A stretch of DNA of 64,000 nt. It comes from Nonomuraea muscovyensis (GTDB lineage Bacteria; Actinomycetota; Actinomycetes; Streptosporangiales; Streptosporangiaceae). Each line of letters begins with the position of its first letter. The stretch's first letter is position 1. Positions 1 to 7,713 of the stretch are shown in pieces. Location: positions 124,001-188,000 of the forward strand of contig NZ_JACHJB010000002.1 in NCBI RefSeq assembly GCF_014207745.1, written 5' to 3'. The notes beneath the pieces are model-generated. The model was given only the letters and a program-made list of their open reading frames with translations, did no database searches and was not told the origin of the DNA. Both the position numbers and the translations under genes were made by a program.

Positions 1-678
<678 letters not shown>

Positions 679-786
679 CCGCCGCGCGGGGCTGTCCTGC
701 GTGGCTGCCGTGCGTGACTGCCGTGCGGGGCCGGCGCGCGTGGCCGCCGCGGGGCCGGACCGCGGGCGGCCGCCCGCCGCCTCCGG

Positions 787-1365
787 CTACCTGCGGCCGG
801 TGGCGAGGGGCAGCATGACGTGGTCGACCAGGCGGCGGGCCAGCTCGCCGTCCACCGGCTCGCCGCTCACCAGACCGCGGAAGACCAGCGTCGCCGGGCC
901 GACCTGCCACAGCAGCTCGGTGTCGGCGGCGGCGTCCAGCTCGCCCCGGGCCCACGCCCGCTGGAAGATCTCCATCGCCAGGCGCCGGCGACGCTCGACG
1001 TAGTGGGCGTCCACCGCGGCGGCGAGCTGCGGGTTGTGGCGCATCTCGCCGACGAGGCCCGCGAGCGCGTCGCCGAGCCGGTACAGGTCCTCGACCAGGA
1101 ACTCCATGAAGGCCAGCAGGTCGGCGCGTAACCCGCCCGTGTCGGGCGGCTCGGGTACGGCGCAGGCCGCGGCGGCGAACGCGGCCGCGGCCAGCTCGGC
1201 CTTGGTGGGCCAGCGCCGGTGCACGGTCTGCCTGCCGGCCCGGGCCCGCGCCGCGACGGCGTCGGCGCTCAGCCGCTCGTAACCGCTCTCGGCCAGCACC
1301 TCCAGCGCCGCGCCGAGCAGCTCGGCCTCCCGCGCGGCGCCTCCTCGCAGGGGCGTCACGGACAT
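787..1365 (-). CDS. TetR/AcrR family transcriptional regulator
   Basis: A DNA-binding repressor of 192 residues, normal for TetR proteins. The N-terminal helix-turn-helix covers about residues 12-58 and contains YERLSADAVAARARAGRQTVHRRW followed by the usual 'WPTKAEL' step. The rest is a helical ligand-binding and dimerisation domain. The gene lies 66 bp downstream of, and on the same strand as, the epoxide-hydrolase-like gene, so the two may be cotranscribed. It is a candidate to read the palindrome at 2573-2595 upstream of that gene. The ligand is unknown. The C-terminal domain looks like the type seen in many actinobacterial TetR proteins that control small detoxification genes. Confidence 0.85.
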   Translation of the reverse strand: MSVTPLRGGAAREAELLGAALEVLAESGYERLSADAVAARARAGRQTVHRRWPTKAELAAAAFAAAACAVPEPPDTGGLRADLLAFMEFLVEDLYRLGDALAGLVGEMRHNPQLAAAVDAHYVERRRRLAMEIFQRAWARGELDAAADTELLWQVGPATLVFRGLVSGEPVDGELARRLVDHVMLPLATGRR

Positions 1366-1431
1366 GACCTCTAGCGTAAACGTCAGCGCTGCCGGACTGT
1401 AAGGTCCTGCGCCGGCCGGCGGGGGCCGGGG

Positions 1432-2550
1432 TCAGCGCAGGCCGGTGAAGAAGTCCCGGACGTCGCGGACGAACGCCTGCGGCTGTTCGAGGGCGGCGAA
1501 GGTGCCGCCCCGGTCGTGCTCGACCCAGCCGACGATGTTGTTGTCCCGCTCGGCGAAGCGGCGGATCGGCCGCAGGATGTCCTTGGGGAAGACCGAGACG
1601 GACGTGGGCACCGTCGCGGGCTTCAGCTCCCACGCGACGCTGGTGTCCTGTTCGGTGTCGGGCGTCTCCACGAACGAGCGGGCCGCCGAGCCGGCGGTGT
1701 TGGTCAGCCAGTAGAGCATGACGGTGGTGAGCAGCCGGTCGGTGTCGACGCCGCCGTCGCTCCACTCCTGGTAGACGCCGGCGAACCAGGCCAGCAGCGC
1801 CACCGGCGAGTCGGCCATGCCGTAGGCGAACGTCTGCGGCCTGGCCGACTGGATGAGCTTGTAGCCGTACTGCTCGCTCAGATAGCGCTCGCGGAACGCC
1901 ATGCGCTCCTGCTCCACCTCGGTGAGGCCGTCCAGTTCGCCGGGGGCGCCGATGGGGAAGCAGATGATGCCGTTGCCGTGCATGCCGACGACCCGCTCGG
2001 GGGCGAGCACGCCGGTCTCGCGGGAGATCCAGGTGCCCCAGTCGCCGCCCTGCACGCCGAAGCGCTCGTAGCCGAGCCGGGTCATCAGCTCCAGCCACGC
2101 CTTGGCGACGCGGGTGGAGCCCCAGCCCATCTCGCGGGTGGGGCCGGACAGGCCGTAACCCGGCAGGGACGGGATGACGAGGTGGAAGTCGCGGCTGAGC
2201 GGCTCGATCACGTCGAGGTACTCGACGGGGGAACTCGGCCAGCCGTGGGTGACGAGCAGCGGCAGCGCGTCCTCGCGGGCGGAGCGGACGTGCAGGAAGT
2301 GGATGTGCTGCCCGTCGATCTCCGTGGAGAACTGGTCGTGGCGCGCCAGCTCGCCCAGCGCGCGCTCCCAGTCGTAGCCGGTCCGCCAGTGGTGGACCAG
2401 CTCCTTCAGGTGGGCGAGCGGGACGCCCAGCCGCCATTCGTGGCCGGGCACCTCGTCCGGCCACCGCACCCGGTCGAGCCGCTCGTGAAGGTCGTCGAGT
2501 GCGCTCGTGGGCACCTCGAAGCGGAAGGGCCGGATGTCGTCGTGGGTCAA
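1432..2550 (-). CDS. Epoxide hydrolase-like alpha/beta hydrolase, 372 aa, atypical catalytic His
   Basis: An alpha/beta hydrolase with the N-terminal cap-lid region typical of microsomal-type epoxide hydrolases (residues 1-110, beginning with an IRPFRFEVP strand). The oxyanion motif HGWP is near residue 98. The nucleophile is in GGDWGTW (Asp170), and a GYGLSGP loop is present. The start is the TTG at 2550, because a GGAGG lies 6 nt upstream of it and an ATG just before is out of frame. One oddity: the usual C-terminal 'GGHFAALE' reads GGTFAALE (Thr350), so the canonical base histidine is missing. His345, five residues upstream, is the nearest candidate. It may act on a different ester or epoxide, or be weakly active. 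Confidence 0.85.
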   Translation of the reverse strand: MTHDDIRPFRFEVPTSALDDLHERLDRVRWPDEVPGHEWRLGVPLAHLKELVHHWRTGYDWERALGELARHDQFSTEIDGQHIHFLHVRSAREDALPLLVTHGWPSSPVEYLDVIEPLSRDFHLVIPSLPGYGLSGPTREMGWGSTRVAKAWLELMTRLGYERFGVQGGDWGTWISRETGVLAPERVVGMHGNGIICFPIGAPGELDGLTEVEQERMAFRERYLSEQYGYKLIQSARPQTFAYGMADSPVALLAWFAGVYQEWSDGGVDTDRLLTTVMLYWLTNTAGSAARSFVETPDTEQDTSVAWELKPATVPTSVSVFPKDILRPIRRFAERDNNIVGWVEHDRGGTFAALEQPQAFVRDVRDFFTGLR

Positions 2551-2572
2551 GTCATGCCTCCAGTCTTGTTCG

Positions 2573-2595
2573 GTACGCTGTACCGTACAGCATAC
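2573..2595. promoter_or_regulatory. 23-bp near-perfect palindrome, probable TetR-type operator
   Basis: The arms read GTACGCTGTAC and GTACAGCATAC around a single central C, with one mismatched pair (position 4 against 20). It sits between the epoxide-hydrolase-like gene (start 2550, minus) and the TauE/SafE gene (start 2684, plus), where both promoters must lie. Length and symmetry fit a TetR dimer site. The TetR at 787-1365 is the obvious candidate, but this is inference. Confidence 0.6.
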
Positions 2596-2683
2596 GGTTG
2601 GAGGGCGCAACCCGCCCGATATGCCTCTGTCGCCGGTTCTGTACGCTCGTGGGGTTTGTCGCGGGAGAGACCGGGGGAGTCGC

Positions 2684-3445
2684 GTGCCACTGGAACAGGT
2701 GCTGTTGCTGCTGGTGGCCGCGGCCGGAGCGGGCTGGGTGGACGCCGTCGTGGGCGGTGGCGGGCTGCTGCAGCTTCCCGCGCTCATGGTGGCCGGCGTG
2801 TCACCGGTGCAGGCGCTGGCCACCAACAAGTTCTCCTCCGTCTTCGGCACGGCCTCGGCCGCCGTGACGTACGCGCGCACGACCAAGGTGGACCGGCAGG
2901 TGGCGGTGCCCGGAGCCGTCCTCGCGGTGCTGAGCGCCGGACTGGGGGCCTCGGCCGCGGCCGCGATCTCGGTGGAGGTGCTGCGGCCGGCCGTGATGGC
3001 GGTGCTGCTGGCCGTGGCGGCGTTCGTGACGTTGCGGCCCGCGATGGGGTCCGTGCCGCAGCCGCACCTGCGCACCCGCCGCAGGGCCGTGGTCGCCGTC
3101 GCGGTCGGGGGCGTCGGCATCGCCTTCTACGACGGGATCATGGGGCCGGGCACCGGCACGTTCCTGATCATCGCGTTCACCACGATCCTGGGCTGGGACT
3201 TCGTGTCCGCGTCGGCCTCCGCCAAGATCCTCAACACCGGGACGAACCTGGGCGCGCTCGTCGTGTTCGGCTGGCAGGGGCATGTGCTGTGGACCCTGGG
3301 ACTCGGCATGGCCGCCTGCAACATCCTGGGAGCCCAGGTGGGCGCCCGGATGGCGCTCCGGCGGGGCACGGCCTTCGTCCGGATCGTCCTGCTGTGCGTC
3401 GTGGTGGCGATGGTGATCCGGCTCGGGTGGCAGCAGTTCGCCTGA
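2684..3445 (+). CDS. TauE/SafE family sulfite/anion exporter-like membrane protein
   Basis: A 253-residue integral membrane protein with about eight hydrophobic segments. The N-terminal GWVDAVVGGGGLLQLPAL and the mid-protein 'YDGIMGPGTGTF' are hallmarks of the TauE/SafE (DUF81) family, whose members move sulfite, sulfonate or other organic anions across the membrane. Each half carries one repeat of the family's glycine-rich motif. I chose the GTG at 2684 because GGGGGAG lies 5 nt upstream and the protein then begins directly with the first membrane helix. It is transcribed divergently from the epoxide-hydrolase-like gene across the palindrome. The substrate is not deducible. Confidence 0.85.
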   Translation: MPLEQVLLLLVAAAGAGWVDAVVGGGGLLQLPALMVAGVSPVQALATNKFSSVFGTASAAVTYARTTKVDRQVAVPGAVLAVLSAGLGASAAAAISVEVLRPAVMAVLLAVAAFVTLRPAMGSVPQPHLRTRRRAVVAVAVGGVGIAFYDGIMGPGTGTFLIIAFTTILGWDFVSASASAKILNTGTNLGALVVFGWQGHVLWTLGLGMAACNILGAQVGARMALRRGTAFVRIVLLCVVVAMVIRLGWQQFA

Positions 3446-3486
3446 ACCGGGACGAGTGCGCCCGGCCGCTCGAGACGCGGGAGACG

Positions 3487-3726
3487 TCACCCGGCGCGGG
3501 AGCCCTCCGCCCGGCCGGCCGCGATCACCACGGCGACGCCCAGGATGGCCAGTGCCAGGTTCGCGAAGACCTCGTACCCCTCGAACAACGCCACCCGGTT
3601 CACCACGAAGCGGTTGAAGGCGTTCAGGACGATCCCCATGAACGGCTGCACGGCGATCTGGTCGATGGTGCCGCTGACCCCTTCGAGGATCATAAGGATC
3701 CCCAGGAAGCGGATGGCGTTGCGCAT
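3487..3726 (-). CDS. Small membrane protein, hypothetical
   Basis: A 79-residue protein of unknown function. It has an N-terminal hydrophobic helix (residues 4-22, RFLGILMILEG), a middle amphipathic stretch (VLNAFNRFVVNR), and a second membrane helix near residues 52-70 (NLALAILGVAVVIAA). The residue pattern and third-position GC bias look coding, and the ATG at 3726 is the only good start. It is convergent with the TauE/SafE gene. A perfect hairpin lies just upstream at 3743-3775. No family assigned. Confidence 0.55.
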   Translation of the reverse strand: MRNAIRFLGILMILEGVSGTIDQIAVQPFMGIVLNAFNRFVVNRVALFEGYEVFANLALAILGVAVVIAAGRAEGSRAG

Positions 3727-3742
3727 GGACCCACGCTAGTGA

Positions 3743-3775
3743 GAGCCGGATGGCCGAGGATCGGCCATCCGGCTC
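3743..3775. promoter_or_regulatory. Perfect 15-bp stem, 3-nt loop hairpin in a divergent intergenic region
   Basis: GAGCCGGATGGCCGA and its exact reverse complement are separated by GGA. It lies 17 bp upstream of the small membrane protein gene (minus) and about 145 bp upstream of the WYL regulator (plus), so it is not in a normal terminator position for either. It could be an operator, an attenuator in the leader of the WYL gene, or a relic. Confidence 0.5.
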
Positions 3776-3919
3776 GCCCCCATGGATCCAAGGACGATCT
3801 TCGGCCGTCACGCCACCGACCAAAGTAGCGTTTCGCCGCGACCGTCCGGGGTCCACGCCCCCCGCGGACACCCGCGGACCGGCCCGGCCCCGTCCGGCCC
3901 CGTCCGTAGAATGGCCGGC

Positions 3920-4891
3920 ATGCGCGCCAGCCGCCTGCTCTCCCTCCTCCTGCTGCTGCAGACGCGCGGCCGGATGACCGCTCCCGAGCTGGCCGAGGAG
4001 CTGGAGGTGTCGGTCCGCACCGTCTACCGCGACGTGGAGGCGCTGGCGTCCGCCGGGGTGCCGGTCTACGCCGACCGCGGCCCGGCCGGCGGCTACCGGC
4101 TCCTCGACGGCTACCGCACGCGGCTGACCGGGCTGACGGCGGAGGAGGCGTCCTCGCTGTTCCTCGCCGGGCTGCCCGGCCCGGCCGCGGAGCTGGGGCT
4201 GGCCGAGGTGGCGGCCAACGCCGAGCTGAAGCTGCTGGCCGCGCTGCCGCCCGAGCCGCGCTCGCACGCCTCGCGGATGCGCGAGAGGTTCCTGCTCGAC
4301 GTGCCCGGCTGGTACCGCACGGCCGACGACGTCCCGCACCTGAGCGAGGTGGCCGACGCCGTGTGGGAGCTGCGGCCGCTGGAGATGACCTACCGGCGGT
4401 GGGGCAGCCAGGAGGTCGAACGGCTCGTCCACCCGTACGGGCTGGTGCTCAAGGGCGGCTCCTGGTACATGGTCGCCGCGCCGCCGGGGGAGCCCCCGCG
4501 CACCTACCGCGTCTCGCGCGTCCTGACGGTCCGGACGCTGCCCGGCCGGTTCGACCGGCCCGCCGGGTTCGACCTGGGCGCGTTCTGGCAGGCCTACGCC
4601 CGCGAGTTCCGCGAGCGCATGTACACCGCCGAGGCCGTCATCCGGGTGGACCCCGGCATGGACGGGCTGCTCGCGTACACGATGGGCGGCGACGTGGTGG
4701 CGTCAGCGCTCGCCGCGGCGGGCGAGCCCGACGCCGACGGCCGGCGCACCCTCACCGTGCCGGTCGAGTCGCTCACGCACGCCCGCTGGCTGCTGCTGCG
4801 CATGGGCGCCGGCGTGGAGGTGCTGGACCCGCCCGAGCTGCGCGCGATGATGGCCGAGGCGGTCGCCGACCTGTCCAGGCTCTACGGCTGA
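3920..4891 (+). CDS. DeoR-type HTH / WYL-domain transcriptional regulator (YafY-like)
   Basis: A 323-residue regulator. The N-terminal HTH (residues 3-60; LLLLQTRGRMTAPELAEELE then VSVRTVYRDVEAL) is the DeoR-like winged helix of YafY-type proteins. The centre and C-terminus form a WYL domain (about residues 150-230) with 'PYGLVLKGGSWYMVA', followed by the WCX extension. WYL domains are thought to bind nucleic-acid or small ligands and control stress or phage-defence genes. No clear target is adjacent. The ATG at 3920 gives the usual MRASRLL start; the ATG at 3911 is an in-frame alternative. The gene is followed immediately by the IS5-type element. Confidence 0.88.
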   Translation: MRASRLLSLLLLLQTRGRMTAPELAEELEVSVRTVYRDVEALASAGVPVYADRGPAGGYRLLDGYRTRLTGLTAEEASSLFLAGLPGPAAELGLAEVAANAELKLLAALPPEPRSHASRMRERFLLDVPGWYRTADDVPHLSEVADAVWELRPLEMTYRRWGSQEVERLVHPYGLVLKGGSWYMVAAPPGEPPRTYRVSRVLTVRTLPGRFDRPAGFDLGAFWQAYAREFRERMYTAEAVIRVDPGMDGLLAYTMGGDVVASALAAAGEPDADGRRTLTVPVESLTHARWLLLRMGAGVEVLDPPELRAMMAEAVADLSRLYG

Positions 4892-4973
4892 CCCGCTCTC
4901 CCGCGGACGCCGTCCACCCGGGCCGGGCCGGTCTGCCGTGGGCCGGTCTGCTAGGAGCTGTTTAGAGTTCGGA

Positions 4974-5986
4974 TCATGTGGTTGAGGTGAGGAGTCTTAA
5001 CCACAGGATCGAGCCCCGGAGGTAGAGCCCGGCCTCGTAGCTTTCCGGGGCCTTGTCGTAGCGGGTCGCCAGGCCACGCCAGGCCTTGATCTTCTGGAAG
5101 CAGCGTTCGATGGTGTTGTGCTGCCGGTAGCGCTCGGGATTGAAGGCGGCGGGCCGCCCACCGGCTGAGCCCTTCTTCTTCCGGTTGGCCTGCTGGTCGC
5201 TCTTCTCCGGGATGACCGCGCCGATCCTGCGGCGGCGCAGATAGGCACGGTTAGCCTTGGAGGAATAGGCCTTGTCCGCGGCCACAGCCGTCGGGCGGGT
5301 CCGTGGCCGGCCCACCGGTCCGGCCACGCGGATCTTGTCCAGGACAGTGGTGAATCGCGGGCAGTCGCCGGCTTGGCCGGGCGTGAGCACGAAGACCAGC
5401 GGCAGCCCGGCGGCATCGACCGCGGCATGGATCTTGCTGCTCAGCCCGCCCCGGGATCGGCCGAGCTCGGCAGCCTTCGCCCGCGCCTTGCGGCGTCGCC
5501 GAACGGCGGCGCGCTCGTGCGGCGGCGACGCGCCGGCCTCGGGTGTGGCCTCGGGCGCATCACCCGCAGCACCGGCGGCTGCTCCGGCAGCGGAGCCCCC
5601 TTTTCCTCGGTCAGCGCCTGCTCCAGCGCATCCAGGGTCTCCCCGGCGACCGCCAGCCCGGCCGACTCCTGATGCGCCCGCACGATCGTAGAGTCCACGC
5701 TGACCAGCTCCAGCCCGACCTGTCCACGCGATGCGGCCTCGGCGATCAATGCGTCCATCAGCCCTTGGAACACCCCGGCCTTGGCCCAGCCGTTGAAGCG
5801 GGAGTAGACCGTGGACCACGGCCCGTACCGTTCCGGCACGTCACGCCAGCCGGATCCGGTGCGAAACCGCCACAAGATCCCATTGAACTGATCACGCACC
5901 CGCCGCGGCAGCGGCCCGGTAGCCGCTACCGGCAGATGCGGCTCGATCAAAGCCCACTCGGCATCGGTCACATCGAAGCGCGCCAC
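4974..5986 (-). CDS. IS5-family DDE transposase made by -1 programmed frameshift
   Basis: Two overlapping frames encode one transposase of about 335 residues. The upstream frame (from ATG 5986) begins MARFDVTDAEWALIEPHLP and carries the first catalytic Asp in LVSVDSTIVRAH. The downstream frame, ending at 4974, carries the second Asp in AVAADKAYSSKA and the Glu in TIERCFQKIKAWRG, so neither half is active alone. The switch is at an A_AAG_GGG heptamer (5603-5597 on the minus strand), which places the ribosome in the -1 frame and continues GSAAGAAAG. This matches the known two-frame design of IS427-type IS5 elements. After the shift comes a basic linker (RRRRKARAKAAEL). Confidence 0.9.
5597..5603 (-). 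promoter_or_regulatory. Slippery heptamer A_AAG_GGG for -1 frameshifting
   Basis: Read on the minus strand, the zero-frame codons are GAA AAG GGG. The heptamer fits the X_XXY_YYZ rule (AAA, GGG, G). The two transposase frames overlap here and are offset by exactly -1. The conserved continuity of the DDE domain on both sides of this site supports the call. Confidence 0.8.
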
Positions 5987-6108
5987 ATCCGAGTTCTACC
6001 AGTCACGACCAGCCCAGCACCGACCCCACCAAGATCCGAATCCCAAACAGCTCCTAGGGCCTGGTCCACTGTGGCCTGGTCTGCCGTGGCCTGGTCTACC
6101 GTGGACGC

Positions 6109-6321
6109 ATGACGAACGACCTGGCGAGCCTCATGCGGCAGGCGCAGGACGACGACCCGTTGCGTGCGCTGCAGGCCACCACGGCGTTGCGCCACGAGCT
6201 CGAACGCATGGAGGCGGTGCAGGTGCGCCGGGCCCGGGTGGCGGGGCTGCCCTGGTCGCAGATCGCCGACGCGATCGGCGTCAGCAAGCAGGCCGTGCAC
6301 AAGAAGTACGGCCGCCGCTAG
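6109..6321 (+). CDS. Small HTH protein
   Basis: A 70-residue protein. The C-terminal half, VAGLPWSQIADAIGVSKQAVHKKYGRR, is a clear helix-turn-helix of the short actinobacterial type in which 'KQAVHKKYG' forms the recognition helix. The N-terminal half is a charged helix (LMRQAQDDDPLRALQATTALRHELERME). Such stand-alone HTH proteins are common in actinomycetes and probably act as small DNA-binding regulators, but no target is known. It starts 52 bp after the right end of the insertion sequence, so its native promoter may have been separated from it by the insertion. Confidence 0.75.
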   Translation: MTNDLASLMRQAQDDDPLRALQATTALRHELERMEAVQVRRARVAGLPWSQIADAIGVSKQAVHKKYGRR

Positions 6322-6427
6322 CCCCGCAGTCCGGTGATCTCGTGACCGGAGACTTCACCGAAGCACCCGGCTCCTCGCGGTCGCGGATGGCATGCTGCAC
6401 GGACGACGACCACGAAGGAGATCAGCG

Positions 6428-6706
6428 ATGACCCACCCCGCCGACACGCAGCCCGCCCGCCGGCGCACCCCGCTCGACGCGGAGGAGCGGGTCCGGGCCG
6501 AGGCCGTCTTCTCCACGCTCGTGGCCGAGAATCTCCTCGCCCACGGGCGGTTCAGGGTGTCCGCCGACAGCCCGGAGACGGTGGAGCTGTTCCAGGCGGT
6601 CGCCCGCAGGGCGGGCGACATGCTCCAGCGGCCGGTGGTCAGCTACGCCAACGGCCGGTACATCGTGATCACCTTCGGTCAGGAGACCCCGGTCCTCCCC
6701 GGCTGA
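6428..6706 (+). CDS. Conserved-looking hypothetical protein, 92 aa
   Basis: A soluble 92-residue protein of unknown function. The start at ATG 6428 is preceded by GAAGGAG at about 6413. The N-terminus is basic and proline-rich. The rest alternates helix and strand (EAVFSTLVAENLLAHGRFRVS ... VVSYANGRYIVITFG) and reads like a small alpha-beta domain. There are no cysteines, no signal peptide and no membrane helix. It is independent of the broken ArsR gene that faces it. Function not assigned. Confidence 0.65.
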   Translation: MTHPADTQPARRRTPLDAEERVRAEAVFSTLVAENLLAHGRFRVSADSPETVELFQAVARRAGDMLQRPVVSYANGRYIVITFGQETPVLPG

Positions 6707-6779
6707 GGCTGGAACAACCTCGTCGCCCGGCGCCGCACCTCGGGCAGACGGCGCGACGGCTCCCACGCCAGCCCCCGGC

Positions 6780-7151
6780 CGGTGTCGACGTGCCCGTCCG
6801 CCGCCTCGCCCACCTGCCGCGCTCCACGTGGTCCTTGACCGAGCCGAGCTGTTCGGCCCAGAACGCCTGCACCTGGTCCAGCCACGCCGCGCAGCGCCAG
6901 GAACGGCTCCTGCCGCAGGGTGCAGAGCCGCAACCGGGCGTCGTCGCCGCCCGGCTCGGCCCTCCAAGCGCCTGCGGCCAGGCCGATGCGCGCAGCACCC
7001 GCAGGTGCCGCTCAGCGCGGGCGCGCTCATCTGGACGGCCTGCGCCGGCTCGCCGGCCGGGGCCCTCGCGCAGCAGGTCGATCACCTTGCGCCGGGTCGG
7101 GTCGGCGAGGGCGGCCGGCGTCGCGTCCACCTCGTTGACGTCGCCGTTCAC
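6780..7151 (-). pseudogene. ArsR-family winged-helix regulator, broken by about four frameshifts
   Basis: The beginning is intact: ATPAALADPTRRKVIDLLREGP is the typical ArsR helix 1-2 region. Reading then jumps frame four times. The pieces are AQAVQMSAPALS, then HLRVLRAS, then RLRLCTLRQEPFLALRG, then WLDQVQAFWAEQLGSVKDHVE. Joined, they rebuild an ordinary ArsR repressor of about 115 residues of the kind often paired with an AHSA1/SRPBCC protein. Each junction needs only a one- or two-base indel. Sequencing error could explain one, but four in 250 bases argues for real decay. It lies just downstream of the MerR gene. Confidence 0.75.
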
Positions 7152-7179
7152 GTCGCCGTCTGCCCGGCGGCTCCGGCCC

Positions 7180-7620
7180 TCAGCCGGCCACCGCGGATGG
7201 CCCCTGACAGGTCGGCTCGGCGAGCGGCGCGCACCCGTGATCGTGCTCGAGGATGTCCTCGTACACCCTGACCTTGTACTCGATCAGGTCGAGGCTCCGG
7301 CCGAGCAGTTCGAGCTGAGTGGTGACCTCCTGCCGGTGCCGGCGCAGCAGCTCCAGGCGGCTCGCCTCGTTGCCCGGGCCCGCGGCCATCATCCGGGCGT
7401 ACTCACGGATGGCGGGCAGCGGCATGCCCGAAGCGCGCAGGATGACACACACGAGTAGCCACTCGACGTCCTGCTCGGTGTAGACGCGCCGGCCACCGGC
7501 CGCGCGGCGCACCGGCCGCGTCAGGATGCCCTCGCGCTCGTAGAAGCGCAGCGCGTGCACGCTCAGGCCGGTGCGCTCGGCCACCTGCCCGATGCTCAGC
7601 CCGTCGGCGTCGTTCGACAT
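7180..7620 (-). CDS. MerR-family transcriptional regulator
   Basis: A 146-residue activator/repressor. The N-terminal winged HTH (residues 8-75) contains LSIGQVAERTGLSVHALRFYEREGIL, then a long dimerisation coiled coil (about residues 80-125) and a short C-terminus with HDHGCAPLAEPTCQG. The start MSNDADG at 7620 is preferred over an ATG four codons upstream. It is divergent from an aldo/keto reductase across a textbook MerR promoter. The usual role is to twist a promoter with an over-long spacer when a ligand or metal binds. The two C-terminal cysteines could sense a thiol-reactive compound, but many MerR proteins paired with reductases respond to organic electrophiles. Confidence 0.88.
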   Translation of the reverse strand: MSNDADGLSIGQVAERTGLSVHALRFYEREGILTRPVRRAAGGRRVYTEQDVEWLLVCVILRASGMPLPAIREYARMMAAGPGNEASRLELLRRHRQEVTTQLELLGRSLDLIEYKVRVYEDILEHDHGCAPLAEPTCQGPSAVAG

Positions 7621-7638
7621 GCCGGCCAGCATACGGCC

Positions 7639-7669
7639 TTGACCTAGAGTCGCCTCTAGCTCCTAGTTT
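7639..7669 (+). promoter_or_regulatory. MerR-type promoter/operator for the aldo/keto reductase
   Basis: A -35 TTGACC (7639-7644) and a -10 TAGTTT (7664-7669) are separated by 19 bp, the long spacing typical of MerR-controlled promoters. Between them is the perfect inverted repeat CTAGAG-TCGC-CTCTAG (7644-7659). The MerR start is 19 bp away on the other side, so the site probably controls both genes. Confidence 0.8.
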
Positions 7670-7713
7670 GTGGCCTCGAAGATCCGCGTACGGAGATCAT
7701 GAGGAGCACGACC

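Larger units (their letters stand above)
4951..6057 (-). mobile_element. Complete IS5-family insertion sequence
   Basis: The element is about 1.1 kb. Its ends are 21-bp inverted repeats with 18 matches (left 4955-4975, GAGCTGTTTAGAGTTCGGAT..., right 6033-6053). The tetranucleotide CTAG stands outside both ends (4951-4954 and 6054-6057). It is either a 4-bp target duplication or a palindromic target around a TA duplication, as known for IS5/IS427-like elements. The only gene is a transposase read by frameshift. The ends and both reading frames look intact, so the copy may still be mobile. It landed between the WYL gene and a small HTH gene without breaking either. Confidence 0.9.
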
